A DNA stretch of 64,000 bases, taken from an uncultured Bacteroides sp. (GTDB taxonomy: Bacteria; Bacteroidota; Bacteroidia; Bacteroidales; Bacteroidaceae). The stretch's first letter is position 1, and each line of letters starts with the position of its first letter. The notes below the pieces were generated by a model. It saw nothing but the letters and a program-made list of their open reading frames with translations, was not told the origin of the DNA and did not search any database. This document shows positions 7,419-16,426 of the stretch, piece after piece. Location of the stretch: positions 1-64,000 of the forward strand of contig CANSEY010000003.1 in assembly GCA_947646015.1 (NCBI GenBank), written 5' to 3'. Both the position numbers and the translations under genes were made by a program.

Positions 7419-10055
7419 ATGCATTATCGTATTTCCTTCATATTCGTAACGTTTATCAGCCTGTTTTGCTTTGCATTGCCGGGCGTAGCACAAGATGCTA
7501 ACACTGACGAATCAAAACCCGTTATCATGTATTCCGGGACACCGAAAAAATATGAAATAGCCGACATCAAAGTCGAAGGTGTCAAGAACTACGAAGATTA
7601 TGTTCTTATCGGACTGTCCGGACTCTCTGTAGGACAAACCATTACTGTACCGGGAGATGAAATCACAGGTGCAATCAAACGCTACTGGCGTCATGGTCTG
7701 TTCTCTAATGTATCGATTACCGCTGAAAAAATAGAAGGTAATAAAATATGGTTAAAGATCACTTTGGCCCAACGCCCACGTATTTCCGATATACGCTATC
7801 ACGGTGTGAAAAAGTCGGAACGTGAAGACCTGCAAACCAAACTGGGCATGATAAAGGGTAGTCAGATCACTCCGAACCTGGTAGACCGTGCGAAAGTTTT
7901 AAGTAAACGCTATTTCGACGATAAGGGATTTAAGAATGCTGAAATCACTATCACCCAAAGAGATGATCCTGCCAATGAAAATCAGGTATTAGTCGATATC
8001 GACATCGATAAGAAAGAAAAGGTAAAAGTACATGCCATCACTTTTGCCGGCAACCACGCCATCAAGACATCTAAGCTGAAACGCGTGATGAAGAAGACAA
8101 ACGAAAAAGGAAAACTGCTGAACTTATTCCGCACCAAGAAGTTTGTCAACGAGAAATATGAAGAGGACAAACAGTTAATTATTGATAAGTATAACGAATT
8201 GGGTTACCGCGATGCACGCATTGTGAAAGACAGTGTATCCAAATTTGACGATAAGACCGTAGACGTATTCATCGAACTGGAAGAAGGCGATAAATATTAT
8301 CTCCGCAACGTTACATGGGTAGGTAATACGCTTTACCCTTCAGAGCAATTGAACTACATGCTCCGCATGAAGAAAGGGGATGTATATAACCAGAAATTGT
8401 TAAATGAACGCTTATCAACCGACGAAGATGCTATCGGTAACCTCTATTATAATAATGGTTATCTGTTCTATACACTGGATCCGGTGGAAGTAAACATAGA
8501 TAATGACTCCATTGACTTGGAAATGAGAATTTTTGAAGGCCGGCAAGCCAGTATCAACAAGATCAAGATCAATGGTAATGACCGTTTGTACGAAAACGTT
8601 GTCCGCCGTGAACTCCGTACTCGTCCGGGTGAGTTGTTCAGCCGCGAGGACCTGATGCGTTCTATGCGTGAAATCCAGCAAATGGGACACTTCGACCCGG
8701 AAAACATCAAGCCGGATATCCAGCCGGACCCTGTAAACGGAACGGTAGATATCGCTTACGATCTTGTATCGAAAGCAAATGACCAGGTAGAGTTCTCTGC
8801 CGGTTGGGGACAAACAGGTGTTATCGGTAAGTTAAGTCTGAAGTTTACGAACTTCTCTTTGGCGAACCTGTTGCATCCGGGAGAAAATTATCGCGGTATC
8901 CTGCCTCAAGGCGACGGACAGACACTGACCATCAGTGGACAAACCAATGCACAATACTATCAACAGTATAGCATTTCGTTCTTTGATCCCTGGTTCGGAG
9001 GTAAACGCCCGAATTCATTCTCTCTGTCAGCATTCTTCTCCGTACAGACCGATATCAGTAGCCGTTACTACAATTCAAGCTACTATAACAACTACTACAA
9101 CAGTTATTACAGCGGCTTGGGTGGCTACGGTATGTACAATTATGGTAACTATAACAATTACGAGAACTATTATGACCCGGATAAGTCAATCAAAATGTGG
9201 GGTCTGTCAGCAGGATGGGGTAAACGTCTGAACTGGCCGGATGACTACTTCCAGCTTTCAGCCGAACTCTCTTACCAGAGATATATCTTGAAAGACTGGC
9301 AATACTTCCCGGTGACCAACGGTAAATGTAATGACCTGAGTATCGGCTTGACATTGGCCCGCGCCTCTTACGATAATCCGATCTATCCCCGTAGTGGTTC
9401 TGACTTCTCGCTGTCCGTACAGTTCACACCACCTTACTCATTGTTCGATGGAGTAGACTACAGCAAGTACAACGAGTACAACCAGAACGATATGAACAAG
9501 ATGCATAAATGGGTAGAATACCACAAGTGGAAATTCAAAGCAAAAACATACATCCCATTGCTGAACCCGACTGTAGTGAAAAAGACTCCGGTATTAATGA
9601 CACGTGTTGAATTCGGTATATTGGGTCACTACAACAAATATAAGAAATCACCGTTCGGTACATTCGATGTCGGTGGTGACGGTATGACCGGATATTCAAG
9701 CTATGCAACCGAGAGTGTCGCCCTCCGTGGTTATGAAAACAGTTCTTTAACTCCGTACCGCGGACAAGAAGGTTATGCTTATACCCGTATCGGATTTGAA
9801 TTAAGATATCCGCTAATGCTGGAAACAAGTACCAATATTTATGCGTTAACATTCCTGGAAGCCGGTAATGCTTGGCACGATGTGAAAAACTTCAATCCGT
9901 TCGACCTGAAACGTTCGGCAGGTGTGGGTGTCCGCATCTTCCTTCCGATGATTGGTATGATGGGTATCGATTGGGCATACGGTTTCGACAAAGTACTTGG
10001 CGACAAGAGCGCAGGTGGAAGCAGGTTCCATTTCGTATTGGGCCAGGAATTCTAA
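7419..10055 (+). CDS. bamA: Outer membrane protein assembly factor BamA
   Basis: The essential Omp85 protein that folds beta-barrels into the outer membrane. It has a signal peptide ending near Ala-Gln-24, then about five POTRA domains (roughly 40-440), then a 16-strand barrel ending in aromatic QEF. The barrel contains VALRGY, the L6-type (V/I)RGF/Y-like motif. Residues about 548-587 are a run of nearly only Tyr, Asn, Ser and Gly, an unusual loop insertion. Two Skp-type chaperone genes follow directly, as expected for a shared role in outer membrane biogenesis. Confidence 0.96.
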   Translation: MHYRISFIFVTFISLFCFALPGVAQDANTDESKPVIMYSGTPKKYEIADIKVEGVKNYEDYVLIGLSGLSVGQTITVPGDEITGAIKRYWRHGLFSNVSITAEKIEGNKIWLKITLAQRPRISDIRYHGVKKSEREDLQTKLGMIKGSQITPNLVDRAKVLSKRYFDDKGFKNAEITITQRDDPANENQVLVDIDIDKKEKVKVHAITFAGNHAIKTSKLKRVMKKTNEKGKLLNLFRTKKFVNEKYEEDKQLIIDKYNELGYRDARIVKDSVSKFDDKTVDVFIELEEGDKYYLRNVTWVGNTLYPSEQLNYMLRMKKGDVYNQKLLNERLSTDEDAIGNLYYNNGYLFYTLDPVEVNIDNDSIDLEMRIFEGRQASINKIKINGNDRLYENVVRRELRTRPGELFSREDLMRSMREIQQMGHFDPENIKPDIQPDPVNGTVDIAYDLVSKANDQVEFSAGWGQTGVIGKLSLKFTNFSLANLLHPGENYRGILPQGDGQTLTISGQTNAQYYQQYSISFFDPWFGGKRPNSFSLSAFFSVQTDISSRYYNSSYYNNYYNSYYSGLGGYGMYNYGNYNNYENYYDPDKSIKMWGLSAGWGKRLNWPDDYFQLSAELSYQRYILKDWQYFPVTNGKCNDLSIGLTLARASYDNPIYPRSGSDFSLSVQFTPPYSLFDGVDYSKYNEYNQNDMNKMHKWVEYHKWKFKAKTYIPLLNPTVVKKTPVLMTRVEFGILGHYNKYKKSPFGTFDVGGDGMTGYSSYATESVALRGYENSSLTPYRGQEGYAYTRIGFELRYPLMLETSTNIYALTFLEAGNAWHDVKNFNPFDLKRSAGVGVRIFLPMIGMMGIDWAYGFDKVLGDKSAGGSRFHFVLGQEF

Positions 10056-10079
10056 TTGTTTCACTAAAAACTAAGCGTT

Positions 10080-10595
10080 ATGAAAAAGTCTGTTCTATTT
10101 ATCATCTTGCTGTTTGCCGTAGGTATGACAGCCCAAGCACAAAAGTTTGCCCTGATCGATATGGAGTATATCCTGAAGAACATTCCGGCTTACGAACGTG
10201 CCAACGAACAATTGAGCCAGGCAACCAAACAGTGGCAGGGTGAAGTCGAAGTATTAGCCAAAGAGGCACAAACGATGTTTAAGGACTATCAAGCTGCATC
10301 TGCTAAACTGACGGCCGCACAAAAGACCCAGAAAGAAGATGCCATCGTAGAAAAAGAAAAAGCTGCTTCAGAGCTCAAACGTAAATACTTTGGTCCTGAA
10401 GGTGAACTTTTTAAGAAAAGAGAAGAGTTGATGAAGCCTATTCAAGACGAAATATACAATGCGGTAAAAGCTGTAGCAGAGGAAAACGGTTATGCAGTAG
10501 TGGTAGACAGAGCATCTGCTTCAAGCATTATTTTTGCCACTCCCCGCATTGATGTAAGCAATGAAGTGCTGGCGAAATTAGGATATTCAAATTAA
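10080..10595 (+). CDS. Skp/OmpH-type periplasmic chaperone (copy 1)
   Basis: A 171-residue secreted protein with a signal peptide ending at AQAQ (about residue 20). The middle (about 40-125) is a charged Ala/Lys/Glu/Gln coiled-coil typical of the OmpH family. These trimers hold unfolded outer membrane proteins for BamA. The start of the mature protein, 'KFALIDMEYILKNIPAYERA', is the usual OmpH opening strand and helix. It lies 24 bases after bamA and is followed by a paralogue. Confidence 0.92.
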   Translation: MKKSVLFIILLFAVGMTAQAQKFALIDMEYILKNIPAYERANEQLSQATKQWQGEVEVLAKEAQTMFKDYQAASAKLTAAQKTQKEDAIVEKEKAASELKRKYFGPEGELFKKREELMKPIQDEIYNAVKAVAEENGYAVVVDRASASSIIFATPRIDVSNEVLAKLGYSN

Positions 10596-10652
10596 TTTCA
10601 TACATTTGCACCCGATAACTTAAAAGTAATCATTCAAATAAATAATAAAACT

Positions 10653-11162
10653 ATGCTTAAAAAAATTGCACTTTTAATGATGTTGATACTCCCGATGGGC
10701 GTATTTGCACAAAATCTTAAATTCGGTCACATCAATGCGATGGAAATTGTTTCGGCCATGCCGGAATATACCAAAGCACAATCTGAGTTACAAGCATTGA
10801 ACAAACAACTCGGACAAGACTTACAGAGATCTCAGGAAGAATTCAGTAAGAAATACCAGGAATTCATGCAGCAAAAAGACTCTCTTCCTGCTGTCATTGC
10901 AGAAAGAAGACAAAAAGAGTTGGAAGACATGATGCAGAGACAAGAACAATTCCAGGCTAAGGCTCAGCAGGATATGGAAAAAGCCAACAATGACCTGATG
11001 GCTCCGGTATATAAGAAGCTGGATGACGCTATCAAAGCAGTAGGTGCAGCAGAAGGTGTTATCTACATTTTCGATATGGCACGTACTCCGATACCTTACG
11101 TAAACGAAGCCCAAAGCATTAACCTGACTCCGAAAGTAAAAACCCAATTGGGCATCAAATAA
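10653..11162 (+). CDS. Skp/OmpH-type periplasmic chaperone (copy 2)
   Basis: A 169-residue paralogue of the gene just upstream. The signal peptide ends at VFAQ, the opening is 'LKFGHINAMEIVSAMPEYTK', then a Gln/Lys/Glu coiled-coil (about 45-120) and a short C-terminal alpha/beta part. Tandem Skp genes behind bamA are common in Bacteroidetes. The two copies differ clearly in sequence, so they may bind different clients. A perfect 17-bp hairpin follows and separates this gene from murI. Confidence 0.92.
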   Translation: MLKKIALLMMLILPMGVFAQNLKFGHINAMEIVSAMPEYTKAQSELQALNKQLGQDLQRSQEEFSKKYQEFMQQKDSLPAVIAERRQKELEDMMQRQEQFQAKAQQDMEKANNDLMAPVYKKLDDAIKAVGAAEGVIYIFDMARTPIPYVNEAQSINLTPKVKTQLGIK

Positions 11163-11176
11163 GAGTTAAGAGCAAT

Positions 11177-11246
11177 AAGTTACGAGCTACAAGCTACAAG
11201 TACCATGCAAAATACGTTATGACTTGTTACTTGTAGCTCGTAACTT
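11177..11246 (+). terminator. Strong 17-bp hairpin after the second skp
   Basis: Perfect arms AAGTTACGAGCTACAAG (11177-11193) and CTTGTAGCTCGTAACTT (11230-11246), then a short T run. It probably ends or attenuates the bamA-skp transcript before murI. Related words (GTAGCTCGT, CTACAAG) recur at 20520-20643. Confidence 0.6.
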
Positions 11247-11264
11247 TTTAACCATATCCCCATT

Positions 11265-12107
11265 ATGAAACAATCCCTTCCATACCAACCTGGTCCTATC
11301 GGTGTATTCGACTCCGGATACGGTGGGCTGACCATCCTGAGCAAAATCAGGGAAGCGCTGCCGGAATACGATTACATCTATCTGGGCGACAATGCACGGA
11401 CTCCTTATGGGACCCGTTCTTTTGAAATCGTATACGAGTTCACCTTACAGGCTGTCAACAAATTGTTTGAGATGGGCTGTCATCTGGTGATACTTGCTTG
11501 CAACACAGCCTCGGCCAAGGCACTGAGAACCATACAAATGAACGACCTTCCGAATATAGATCCGGACCGGAGGGTGCTAGGAGTCATTCGCCCAACTGCA
11601 GAGTGTATCGGCAGTATGACCCAAACGCGCCATGTAGGAATATTGGCTACAGCCGGTACCATCAAATCAGAATCATATCCGCTTGAAGTGCATAAGTTGT
11701 TTGAGGATATCAAAGTAAGCGGAGAAGCTTGTCCCATGTGGGTTCCACTGGTTGAAAACAATGAAGCCAACGGCGAAGGAGCCGACTTCTTTATTCGTAA
11801 ATACATCGACAACCTACTTGCCAAAGACCGGCAGATAGACACCCTTGTTCTGGGATGTACCCATTACCCGATACTATTGCCCAAGATACAAAAATTCATT
11901 CCCCAAGGAGTGAAAGTGGTGGCACAGGGAGAATATGTGGCTACCAGTCTGAAAGATTACCTTCACCGTCATCCCGAAATGGACATGAAGTGCACTCGGG
12001 AAGGTAAATGCCGCTTTTACACCACAGAGGCCGAAGACAAATTTATTGAATCAGCCTCCATGTTCCTCAACGAGAACATTACAGTGCAACGAATAACTTT
12101 AGAATAA
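11265..12107 (+). CDS. murI: Glutamate racemase
   Basis: Supplies D-glutamate for peptidoglycan. The 280-residue protein has the two catalytic-cysteine motifs of the family, LACNTASAKAL (first half) and LGCTHYPIL (second half). The N-terminal GVFDSGYGGL loop is also typical. It lies about 100 bases beyond the second skp gene, separated by a hairpin, and may still receive read-through from the envelope operon, which fits its cell-wall role. Confidence 0.96.
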   Translation: MKQSLPYQPGPIGVFDSGYGGLTILSKIREALPEYDYIYLGDNARTPYGTRSFEIVYEFTLQAVNKLFEMGCHLVILACNTASAKALRTIQMNDLPNIDPDRRVLGVIRPTAECIGSMTQTRHVGILATAGTIKSESYPLEVHKLFEDIKVSGEACPMWVPLVENNEANGEGADFFIRKYIDNLLAKDRQIDTLVLGCTHYPILLPKIQKFIPQGVKVVAQGEYVATSLKDYLHRHPEMDMKCTREGKCRFYTTEAEDKFIESASMFLNENITVQRITLE

Positions 12108-12144
12108 TCTATCGGTAAAACAACTTTATCTAAGTTCTTTTTGT

Positions 12145-12152
12145 TATATTTG
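12145..12152 (+). promoter_or_regulatory. -7 element before the DUF2007 gene
   Basis: TATATTTG, 31 bases before the ATG. No good -33 box at standard spacing. Confidence 0.4.
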
Positions 12153-12183
12153 TAAGAGATAAACACATTATATCCCTACCATT

Positions 12184-12420
12184 ATGAAAGAAGATAAAGA
12201 CACCCGCGTAGTAGAAGTCTTCACCGGTTCGCCTTGGGAAGCAGAGTTCATCAAAGGATTGCTCGAAAGCAATGGAATAGAATCTATCCTGAAAGACGGA
12301 GGTGGGCTCGCAGCTTTGGCACCTTACTACATCGGACAGGAAATAGCTGTCCTCGTCAATGAAGACGATTATGAAAATGCAATGGAAATAGTGAGAAACC
12401 GCGAAAAGGCAAACGAATAA
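12184..12420 (+). CDS. DUF2007 family small protein
   Basis: A 78-residue acidic cytoplasmic protein. The pattern 'VEVFTGSPWEAEFIKGLLESNGI' followed by a short loop and 'IAVLVNEDDYENAMEIV' is the beta-alpha-beta fold of DUF2007, sometimes labelled putative signal-transducing protein and PII-like in shape. Function unknown. A TATATTTG -7 element at 12145-12152 suggests its own promoter. It stands between murI and proB. Confidence 0.8.
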   Translation: MKEDKDTRVVEVFTGSPWEAEFIKGLLESNGIESILKDGGGLAALAPYYIGQEIAVLVNEDDYENAMEIVRNREKANE

Positions 12421-12434
12421 ATTCCCCCCGATCC

Positions 12435-12483
12435 CCTCTCTGCCATACAGACATTCTCTTTCAAGATATCCGTATGGGAGAGG
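12435..12483. terminator. Hairpin between DUF2007 gene and proB
   Basis: CCTCTC-TG-CCATAC (12435-12448) pairs with GTATGG-GAGAGG (12472-12483) apart from a TG bulge. It lies after the DUF2007 stop and ends 22 bases before the proB -7 element. No T tract follows, so a terminator role is tentative. Confidence 0.35.
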
Positions 12484-12504
12484 TAACATATCGACAAAAA
12501 TCCA

Positions 12505-12512
12505 TATATTTG
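12505..12512 (+). promoter_or_regulatory. -7 element of the proBA promoter
   Basis: TATATTTG, 22 bases before the proB ATG at 12534. It supports that start over the in-frame ATG at 12474, which lies upstream of the promoter. Confidence 0.5.
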
Positions 12513-12533
12513 TGCTTTCAAATCGTCAGCATA

Positions 12534-13616
12534 ATGAAAAAGGAGTTTACACGAATAGCCATAAAAGTGGGAAGTAACGTACTGACCCGACAGGACGGAA
12601 CACTGGATGTCACCCGGATGTCTGCGCTAACCGATCAGATAGCCGCCTTGCATAAAGCCGGAGTAGAGGTGATTCTTATCTCTTCGGGAGCTGTTGCCTC
12701 GGGACGAAGCGAAATACGTACCCTCAGGAAGCTCGATAGCGTAGATCAGCGCCAATTGTTCTCGGCAGTGGGTCAAGCCAAACTCATTAACCGATATTAC
12801 GAGCTGTTCCGCGATCATGGCATTGCTGTAGGACAGGTACTCACCACCAAAGAGAATTTTGGTACACGCCGTCATTACCTCAACCAGAAAAACTGCATGA
12901 TGGTGATGCTTGAGAACGGCGTCATTCCTATCGTCAACGAGAACGACACCATCTCTGTCACCGAACTGATGTTCACAGACAATGACGAACTGTCGGGCCT
13001 CATCGCCTCAATGATGAATGCACAGGCCCTTATCATCCTGAGTAACATCGACGGCATTTATAACGGTTCCCCTTCCGATCCGGACTCATTAGTGATCCGG
13101 GAGATTGGACAGGGAAAAGACCTGAGTAACTACATTCAGACCAGCAAATCGAGTTTCGGGAGAGGAGGCATGCTGACCAAAACCAACATTGCCCGCAAAG
13201 TGGCAGATGAAGGTATTACAGTAATTATTGCCAATGGCAAACGCGACAACATCCTCATCAACCTCATAGAGCATCCCGAAGAGACGGTTTGCACTCGTTT
13301 TATCCCCGCATCCCAACCCGTATCGAGTATCAAGAAATGGATAGCTCACAGCGAAGGTTTCGCTAAGGGAGAGATACATATTAACGAACAGGCTACCGAA
13401 GTGTTGAACTCCGACAAGGCAGTCAGCATTCTTCCCGTCGGAATCACCCGCATTGAAGGAGAATTTGAGAAAGACGACATCGTGCGCATCATCGATTACC
13501 AAGGTACTCCGGTAGGTGTAGGCAAAGTCAACTGTGACTCCATGCAGGCACGGGACTCCATCGGAAAACATGGAAAAAAAGCAGTAGTCCATTATGACTA
13601 CCTTTACATTGAATAA
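12534..13616 (+). CDS. proB: Glutamate 5-kinase
   Basis: Phosphorylates glutamate as the first step of proline synthesis. The 360-residue protein has an N-terminal amino-acid kinase domain (IAIKVGSNVL, then LISSGAVASGR and the NENDTIS substrate loop) and a C-terminal PUA domain from about 265 to the end. The start at 12534 is chosen because the -7 element lies between it and the earlier ATG. proA follows after 12 bases, so the two form an operon. Confidence 0.96.
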   Translation: MKKEFTRIAIKVGSNVLTRQDGTLDVTRMSALTDQIAALHKAGVEVILISSGAVASGRSEIRTLRKLDSVDQRQLFSAVGQAKLINRYYELFRDHGIAVGQVLTTKENFGTRRHYLNQKNCMMVMLENGVIPIVNENDTISVTELMFTDNDELSGLIASMMNAQALIILSNIDGIYNGSPSDPDSLVIREIGQGKDLSNYIQTSKSSFGRGGMLTKTNIARKVADEGITVIIANGKRDNILINLIEHPEETVCTRFIPASQPVSSIKKWIAHSEGFAKGEIHINEQATEVLNSDKAVSILPVGITRIEGEFEKDDIVRIIDYQGTPVGVGKVNCDSMQARDSIGKHGKKAVVHYDYLYIE

Positions 13617-13628
13617 ACGAACTGCATT

Positions 13629-14876
13629 ATGAATCTGAATGATACTTTTGCTGCCGTACAGGCAGCCGGCCGCCATCTGGCACTATTACCCGACGATCGG
13701 ATCAACCAAATACTGAATGCCGTGGCAGAAGCTGCTTTGGAACAGACTTCCTACATCCTCTCTGAGAACCGGAAAGATCTGGAACGGATGTCACCCGACA
13801 ATCCGAAATACGACCGACTGAGGTTGACCGAAGAACGACTTCGAGGAATCGCTTCCGATATACGCAACGTGGCCACTCTCCCCTCTCCTCTGGGCAGGAT
13901 ATTGAAAGAGAGCATTCGTCCCAATGGCATGAGACTCACTAAGATAAGTGTTCCTTTCGGGGTCATCGGCATCATTTACGAAGCTCGTCCCAATGTCAGC
14001 TTCGACGTTTTTTCGCTTTGCCTGAAAAGCGGTAACGCCTGTATCCTGAAAGGGGGAAGCGATGCTGACTATTCGAATCGTGCCATCGTAGAAGTGATAC
14101 ACCAAGTACTCCGACAGTTTAACATAGACACTCACATGGTCGAGTTGCTACCGGCCGACCGTGAAGCAACCCGGGAACTGCTGCACGCTGCCGGATACGT
14201 AGATCTGATCATTCCTCGCGGCAGTAGCGCCCTGATTAACTTTGTACGGCAAAATGCTACTATACCGGTAATAGAAACCGGTGCAGGCATCTGCCATACC
14301 TACTTTGACGAATACGGAGATACGGCCAAGGGAGCTGCCATCATCCATAATGCCAAGACACGCCGCGTGAGTGTTTGCAATGCACTCGATTGCGTGATTG
14401 TTCACGAAAGCAGATTGTCCGATCTGCCTCTCCTTTGTGAAAAGCTCAAAGCCGACAAGGTGATTATCTATGCAGATCCGTCAGCCTATCAGGCACTCGA
14501 GGAACACTATCCTGCCGGGTTGCTGAAACCTGCCACCCCCGAGAGCTTCGGAACTGAATTTCTGGACTACAAAATGGCAATCAAAACTGTGAATAGTTTT
14601 GAGAACGCACTCGGACATATCCAGGAATACAGCTCACGACATAGCGAAAGTATCGTCACCGAAAACCCGGAACGCGCCGCGCTTTTCACCCGCATGGTAG
14701 ATGCAGCCTGTGTATATACCAATGTATCTACCGCTTTCACCGACGGAGCACAATTCGGGCTGGGAGCAGAAATCGGCATCAGCACACAAAAGTTGCATGC
14801 CCGCGGACCGATGGGATTGGAAGAGATCACTTCCTACAAATGGATCATAGAGGGTGACGGACAAACACGTCAGTGA
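13629..14876 (+). CDS. proA: Gamma-glutamyl phosphate reductase
   Basis: Reduces gamma-glutamyl phosphate to the semialdehyde with NADPH, the second step of proline synthesis. The 415-residue length is typical. The cofactor and substrate segments '[14 protein letters not shown]' and '[11 protein letters not shown]' are visible. The active-site region '[16 protein letters not shown]' lies in the second half. It is downstream partner of proB. A structured non-coding region follows. Confidence 0.96.
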   Translation: MNLNDTFAAVQAAGRHLALLPDDRINQILNAVAEAALEQTSYILSENRKDLERMSPDNPKYDRLRLTEERLRGIASDIRNVATLPSPLGRILKESIRPNGMRLTKISVPFGVIGIIYEARPNVSFDVFSLCLKSGNACILKGGSDADYSNRAIVEVIHQVLRQFNIDTHMVELLPADREATRELLHAAGYVDLIIPRGSSALINFVRQNATIPVIETGAGICHTYFDEYGDTAKGAAIIHNAKTRRVSVCNALDCVIVHESRLSDLPLLCEKLKADKVIIYADPSAYQALEEHYPAGLLKPATPESFGTEFLDYKMAIKTVNSFENALGHIQEYSSRHSESIVTENPERAALFTRMVDAACVYTNVSTAFTDGAQFGLGAEIGISTQKLHARGPMGLEEITSYKWIIEGDGQTRQ

Positions 14877-14917
14877 TACTTTTTCGGCGAAAGTCAGGAA
14901 AATAATCGGTTCAAAGC

Positions 14918-14948
14918 TTGACTTAACCTCCGGATTGTACTATCTTTG
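14918..14948 (+). promoter_or_regulatory. Promoter of a candidate short RNA
   Basis: TTG (14918-14920), 20-bp gap, TATCTTTG (14941-14948). The match to the Bacteroides consensus is good. It lies 41 bases beyond the proA stop and more than 400 bases before the next gene, with a hairpin plus T-rich run only about 70 bases downstream. Confidence 0.55.
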
Positions 14949-14954
14949 TAGACA

Positions 14955-15028
14955 CAATCATACCATAGATTCAATTTAAAATGCGATAATGGGGAAAGGC
15001 TCTTGCTTCTCCCCTTTCTTTTTTTACA
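14955..15028 (+). ncRNA. Candidate small RNA of about 70 nt
   Basis: Bounded by a consensus promoter (14918-14948) and a terminator-like stem GGGGAAAGGC...TTCTCCCC (14991-15014) followed by TTTCTTTTTTT. An 18-codon reading frame (14989-15045) runs through the terminator and is unlikely to be translated. An untranslated sRNA, or a leader RNA of the downstream L,D-transpeptidase gene, are the options. No family recognised. Confidence 0.4.
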
Positions 15029-15045
15029 GCCGGTACCCCTCGTGA

Positions 15046-15157
15046 ACAGAGCCGGGATTACGCTTCAACAGAGCCGGGGTTTCTTGTCGGAAGAGCCTGC
15101 GTTCCGACCCAAAGACGGTTGATCCGGCAGTTGGAGACGGTTGATCCCTCTACCCTT
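15046..15157. repeat. Two pairs of direct repeats, both with 22-bp period
   Basis: ACAGAGCCGGG occurs at 15046-15056 and 15068-15078. GACGGTTGATCC occurs at 15114-15125 and 15136-15147. Both pairs are offset by exactly 22 bp. Between them lies an inverted repeat GTCGGAA (15086-15092) / TTCCGAC (15102-15108). The stretch is richer in G+C than its surroundings and has no gene. Its role is unknown. Confidence 0.6.
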
Positions 15158-15308
15158 CCGACTGCATCCGGGCCTACACCACCGGACAAGATTCAAAAAG
15201 TATAAATAGTATAATCCGGAGAGCGCTTATGTTAAGGAAGCGTAAACTTACTCTTGACAAAAACGGAGGCAATTATGCAAATTATTAGTAATACGAGAAC
15301 AAAACGCC

Positions 15309-15339
15309 TTGCTATTCCTTATAAAAAACATTATATTTG
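15309..15339 (+). promoter_or_regulatory. Promoter of the SHMC L,D-transpeptidase gene
   Basis: TTG (15309-15311), 20-bp gap, TATATTTG (15332-15339), 26 bases before the ATG at 15366. It rules out the in-frame TTG at 15309 as the start, since that is the -33 box. Confidence 0.55.
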
Positions 15340-15365
15340 TAAATGAACTCCAAACCTATCCCATT

Positions 15366-16388
15366 ATGAAGCAAACAGCCTATATATACCTGCTCACCCT
15401 TTCTTGCCTTCTCTGCGCATGCAATAGAGAAAACAGAACAAATTTGCCACAGCCCCAAGTCACCGGTGTAGCAGATTCACTGGAAACGGTGCCTCCGGAA
15501 GAGAAGCCCAAAGCCATCTCCGCAGAACAGATAGAGATCAAAAAAGATTTGCTCTATGATAAATATACTCTTGAAGATACGTATCCGTACAAAGATACGA
15601 CCCGCAGTTTTCAATGGGATAAGATCAAAGAACGCCTGGCACTGCTCGAAAACATTCAGCAGACACCCTCGCAATGGGGCATCTTGCAGAACTATAAGAA
15701 CCGGAACGGCGAGGCTCCATTGGTACGCCATTACAAACGGAATGCCTATAAACGCATTGCCGACACGCTGGGTATAGAGCGCTACCAGTCCGTTCCGCTC
15801 TATTTGCTCACCGATACGCTTGTGCCCGAACGTTATGGAGAAGACGGTTCTCTGGTCCGCTTCCTAGCCGACGGAGAGAATTTCGTCAAGGTATCCCCTA
15901 TCTATATTGGCGAAGAGTGGTATGTACCCAAGAGGTACGTCAAAGTGCTCCCGGATACGACACACTTCATCAAAACAATCATGATAGACCGAAGAGACCA
16001 GAACATAATGACTTTGGAACAAACCGGTGAAGCCCAATGGACCGTACGGAGTATGAACCCCGCCACTACCGGAAGGCATCGCCCTCCGTATGCACAAGAG
16101 ACACCATTAGGAATATTCGTCCTACAGGAAAAAAAGACACGCATGATATTCCTCAAAGACGGTTCCACCGCCACCGGAGGTTTTGCGCCTTATGCCAGCC
16201 GATTCTCAGACGGAGGATACATTCACGGAGTCCCGGTAAACGAGCCCCGTAAAGCACTTATAGAGTACAGCCCGTCTCTGGGCACCACGCCCCGCTCGCA
16301 CATGTGTGTACGGAATGCAACGTCACATTCCAAGTTTATTTTCGACTGGGCTCCTGTAAATGAGACAATTATTTTTGTTTTGGAATAG
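15366..16388 (+). CDS. L,D-transpeptidase (YkuD) lipoprotein with SHMC active site
   Basis: A 340-residue predicted lipoprotein (lipobox LCAC, Cys19). The C-terminal third is a YkuD-like domain: His287-Gly288 in YIHGVP, then RSHMCVRNA with the putative nucleophile Cys314. Family members normally read SHGC(V/I)R, so here Met replaces the Gly before Cys. YkuD enzymes form 3-3 cross-links in peptidoglycan or attach proteins to it. The middle region ('YVPKRYVKVLPDT') resembles an SH3-like segment. The start follows a promoter. The next gene is another transpeptidase-like protein whose promoter overlaps the 3' end of this one. Confidence 0.8.
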   Translation: MKQTAYIYLLTLSCLLCACNRENRTNLPQPQVTGVADSLETVPPEEKPKAISAEQIEIKKDLLYDKYTLEDTYPYKDTTRSFQWDKIKERLALLENIQQTPSQWGILQNYKNRNGEAPLVRHYKRNAYKRIADTLGIERYQSVPLYLLTDTLVPERYGEDGSLVRFLADGENFVKVSPIYIGEEWYVPKRYVKVLPDTTHFIKTIMIDRRDQNIMTLEQTGEAQWTVRSMNPATTGRHRPPYAQETPLGIFVLQEKKTRMIFLKDGSTATGGFAPYASRFSDGGYIHGVPVNEPRKALIEYSPSLGTTPRSHMCVRNATSHSKFIFDWAPVNETIIFVLE

Positions 16389-16403
16389 AAATCCGTATCT
16401 TTG
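16374..16403 (+). promoter_or_regulatory. Promoter of the YkuD_2-type gene
   Basis: TTTG (16374-16377), 18-bp gap, TATCTTTG (16396-16403). The first box lies inside the end of the preceding coding region. The start codon at 16427 is 23 bases downstream. Confidence 0.55.
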
Positions 16404-16426
16404 TGCCGTTATTTTCTCAGTTTCCT

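Noticed and set aside
14989..15045. 18-codon reading frame in the candidate small RNA
   Set aside because: It passes through the terminator stem and T run, so it is unlikely to be translated.
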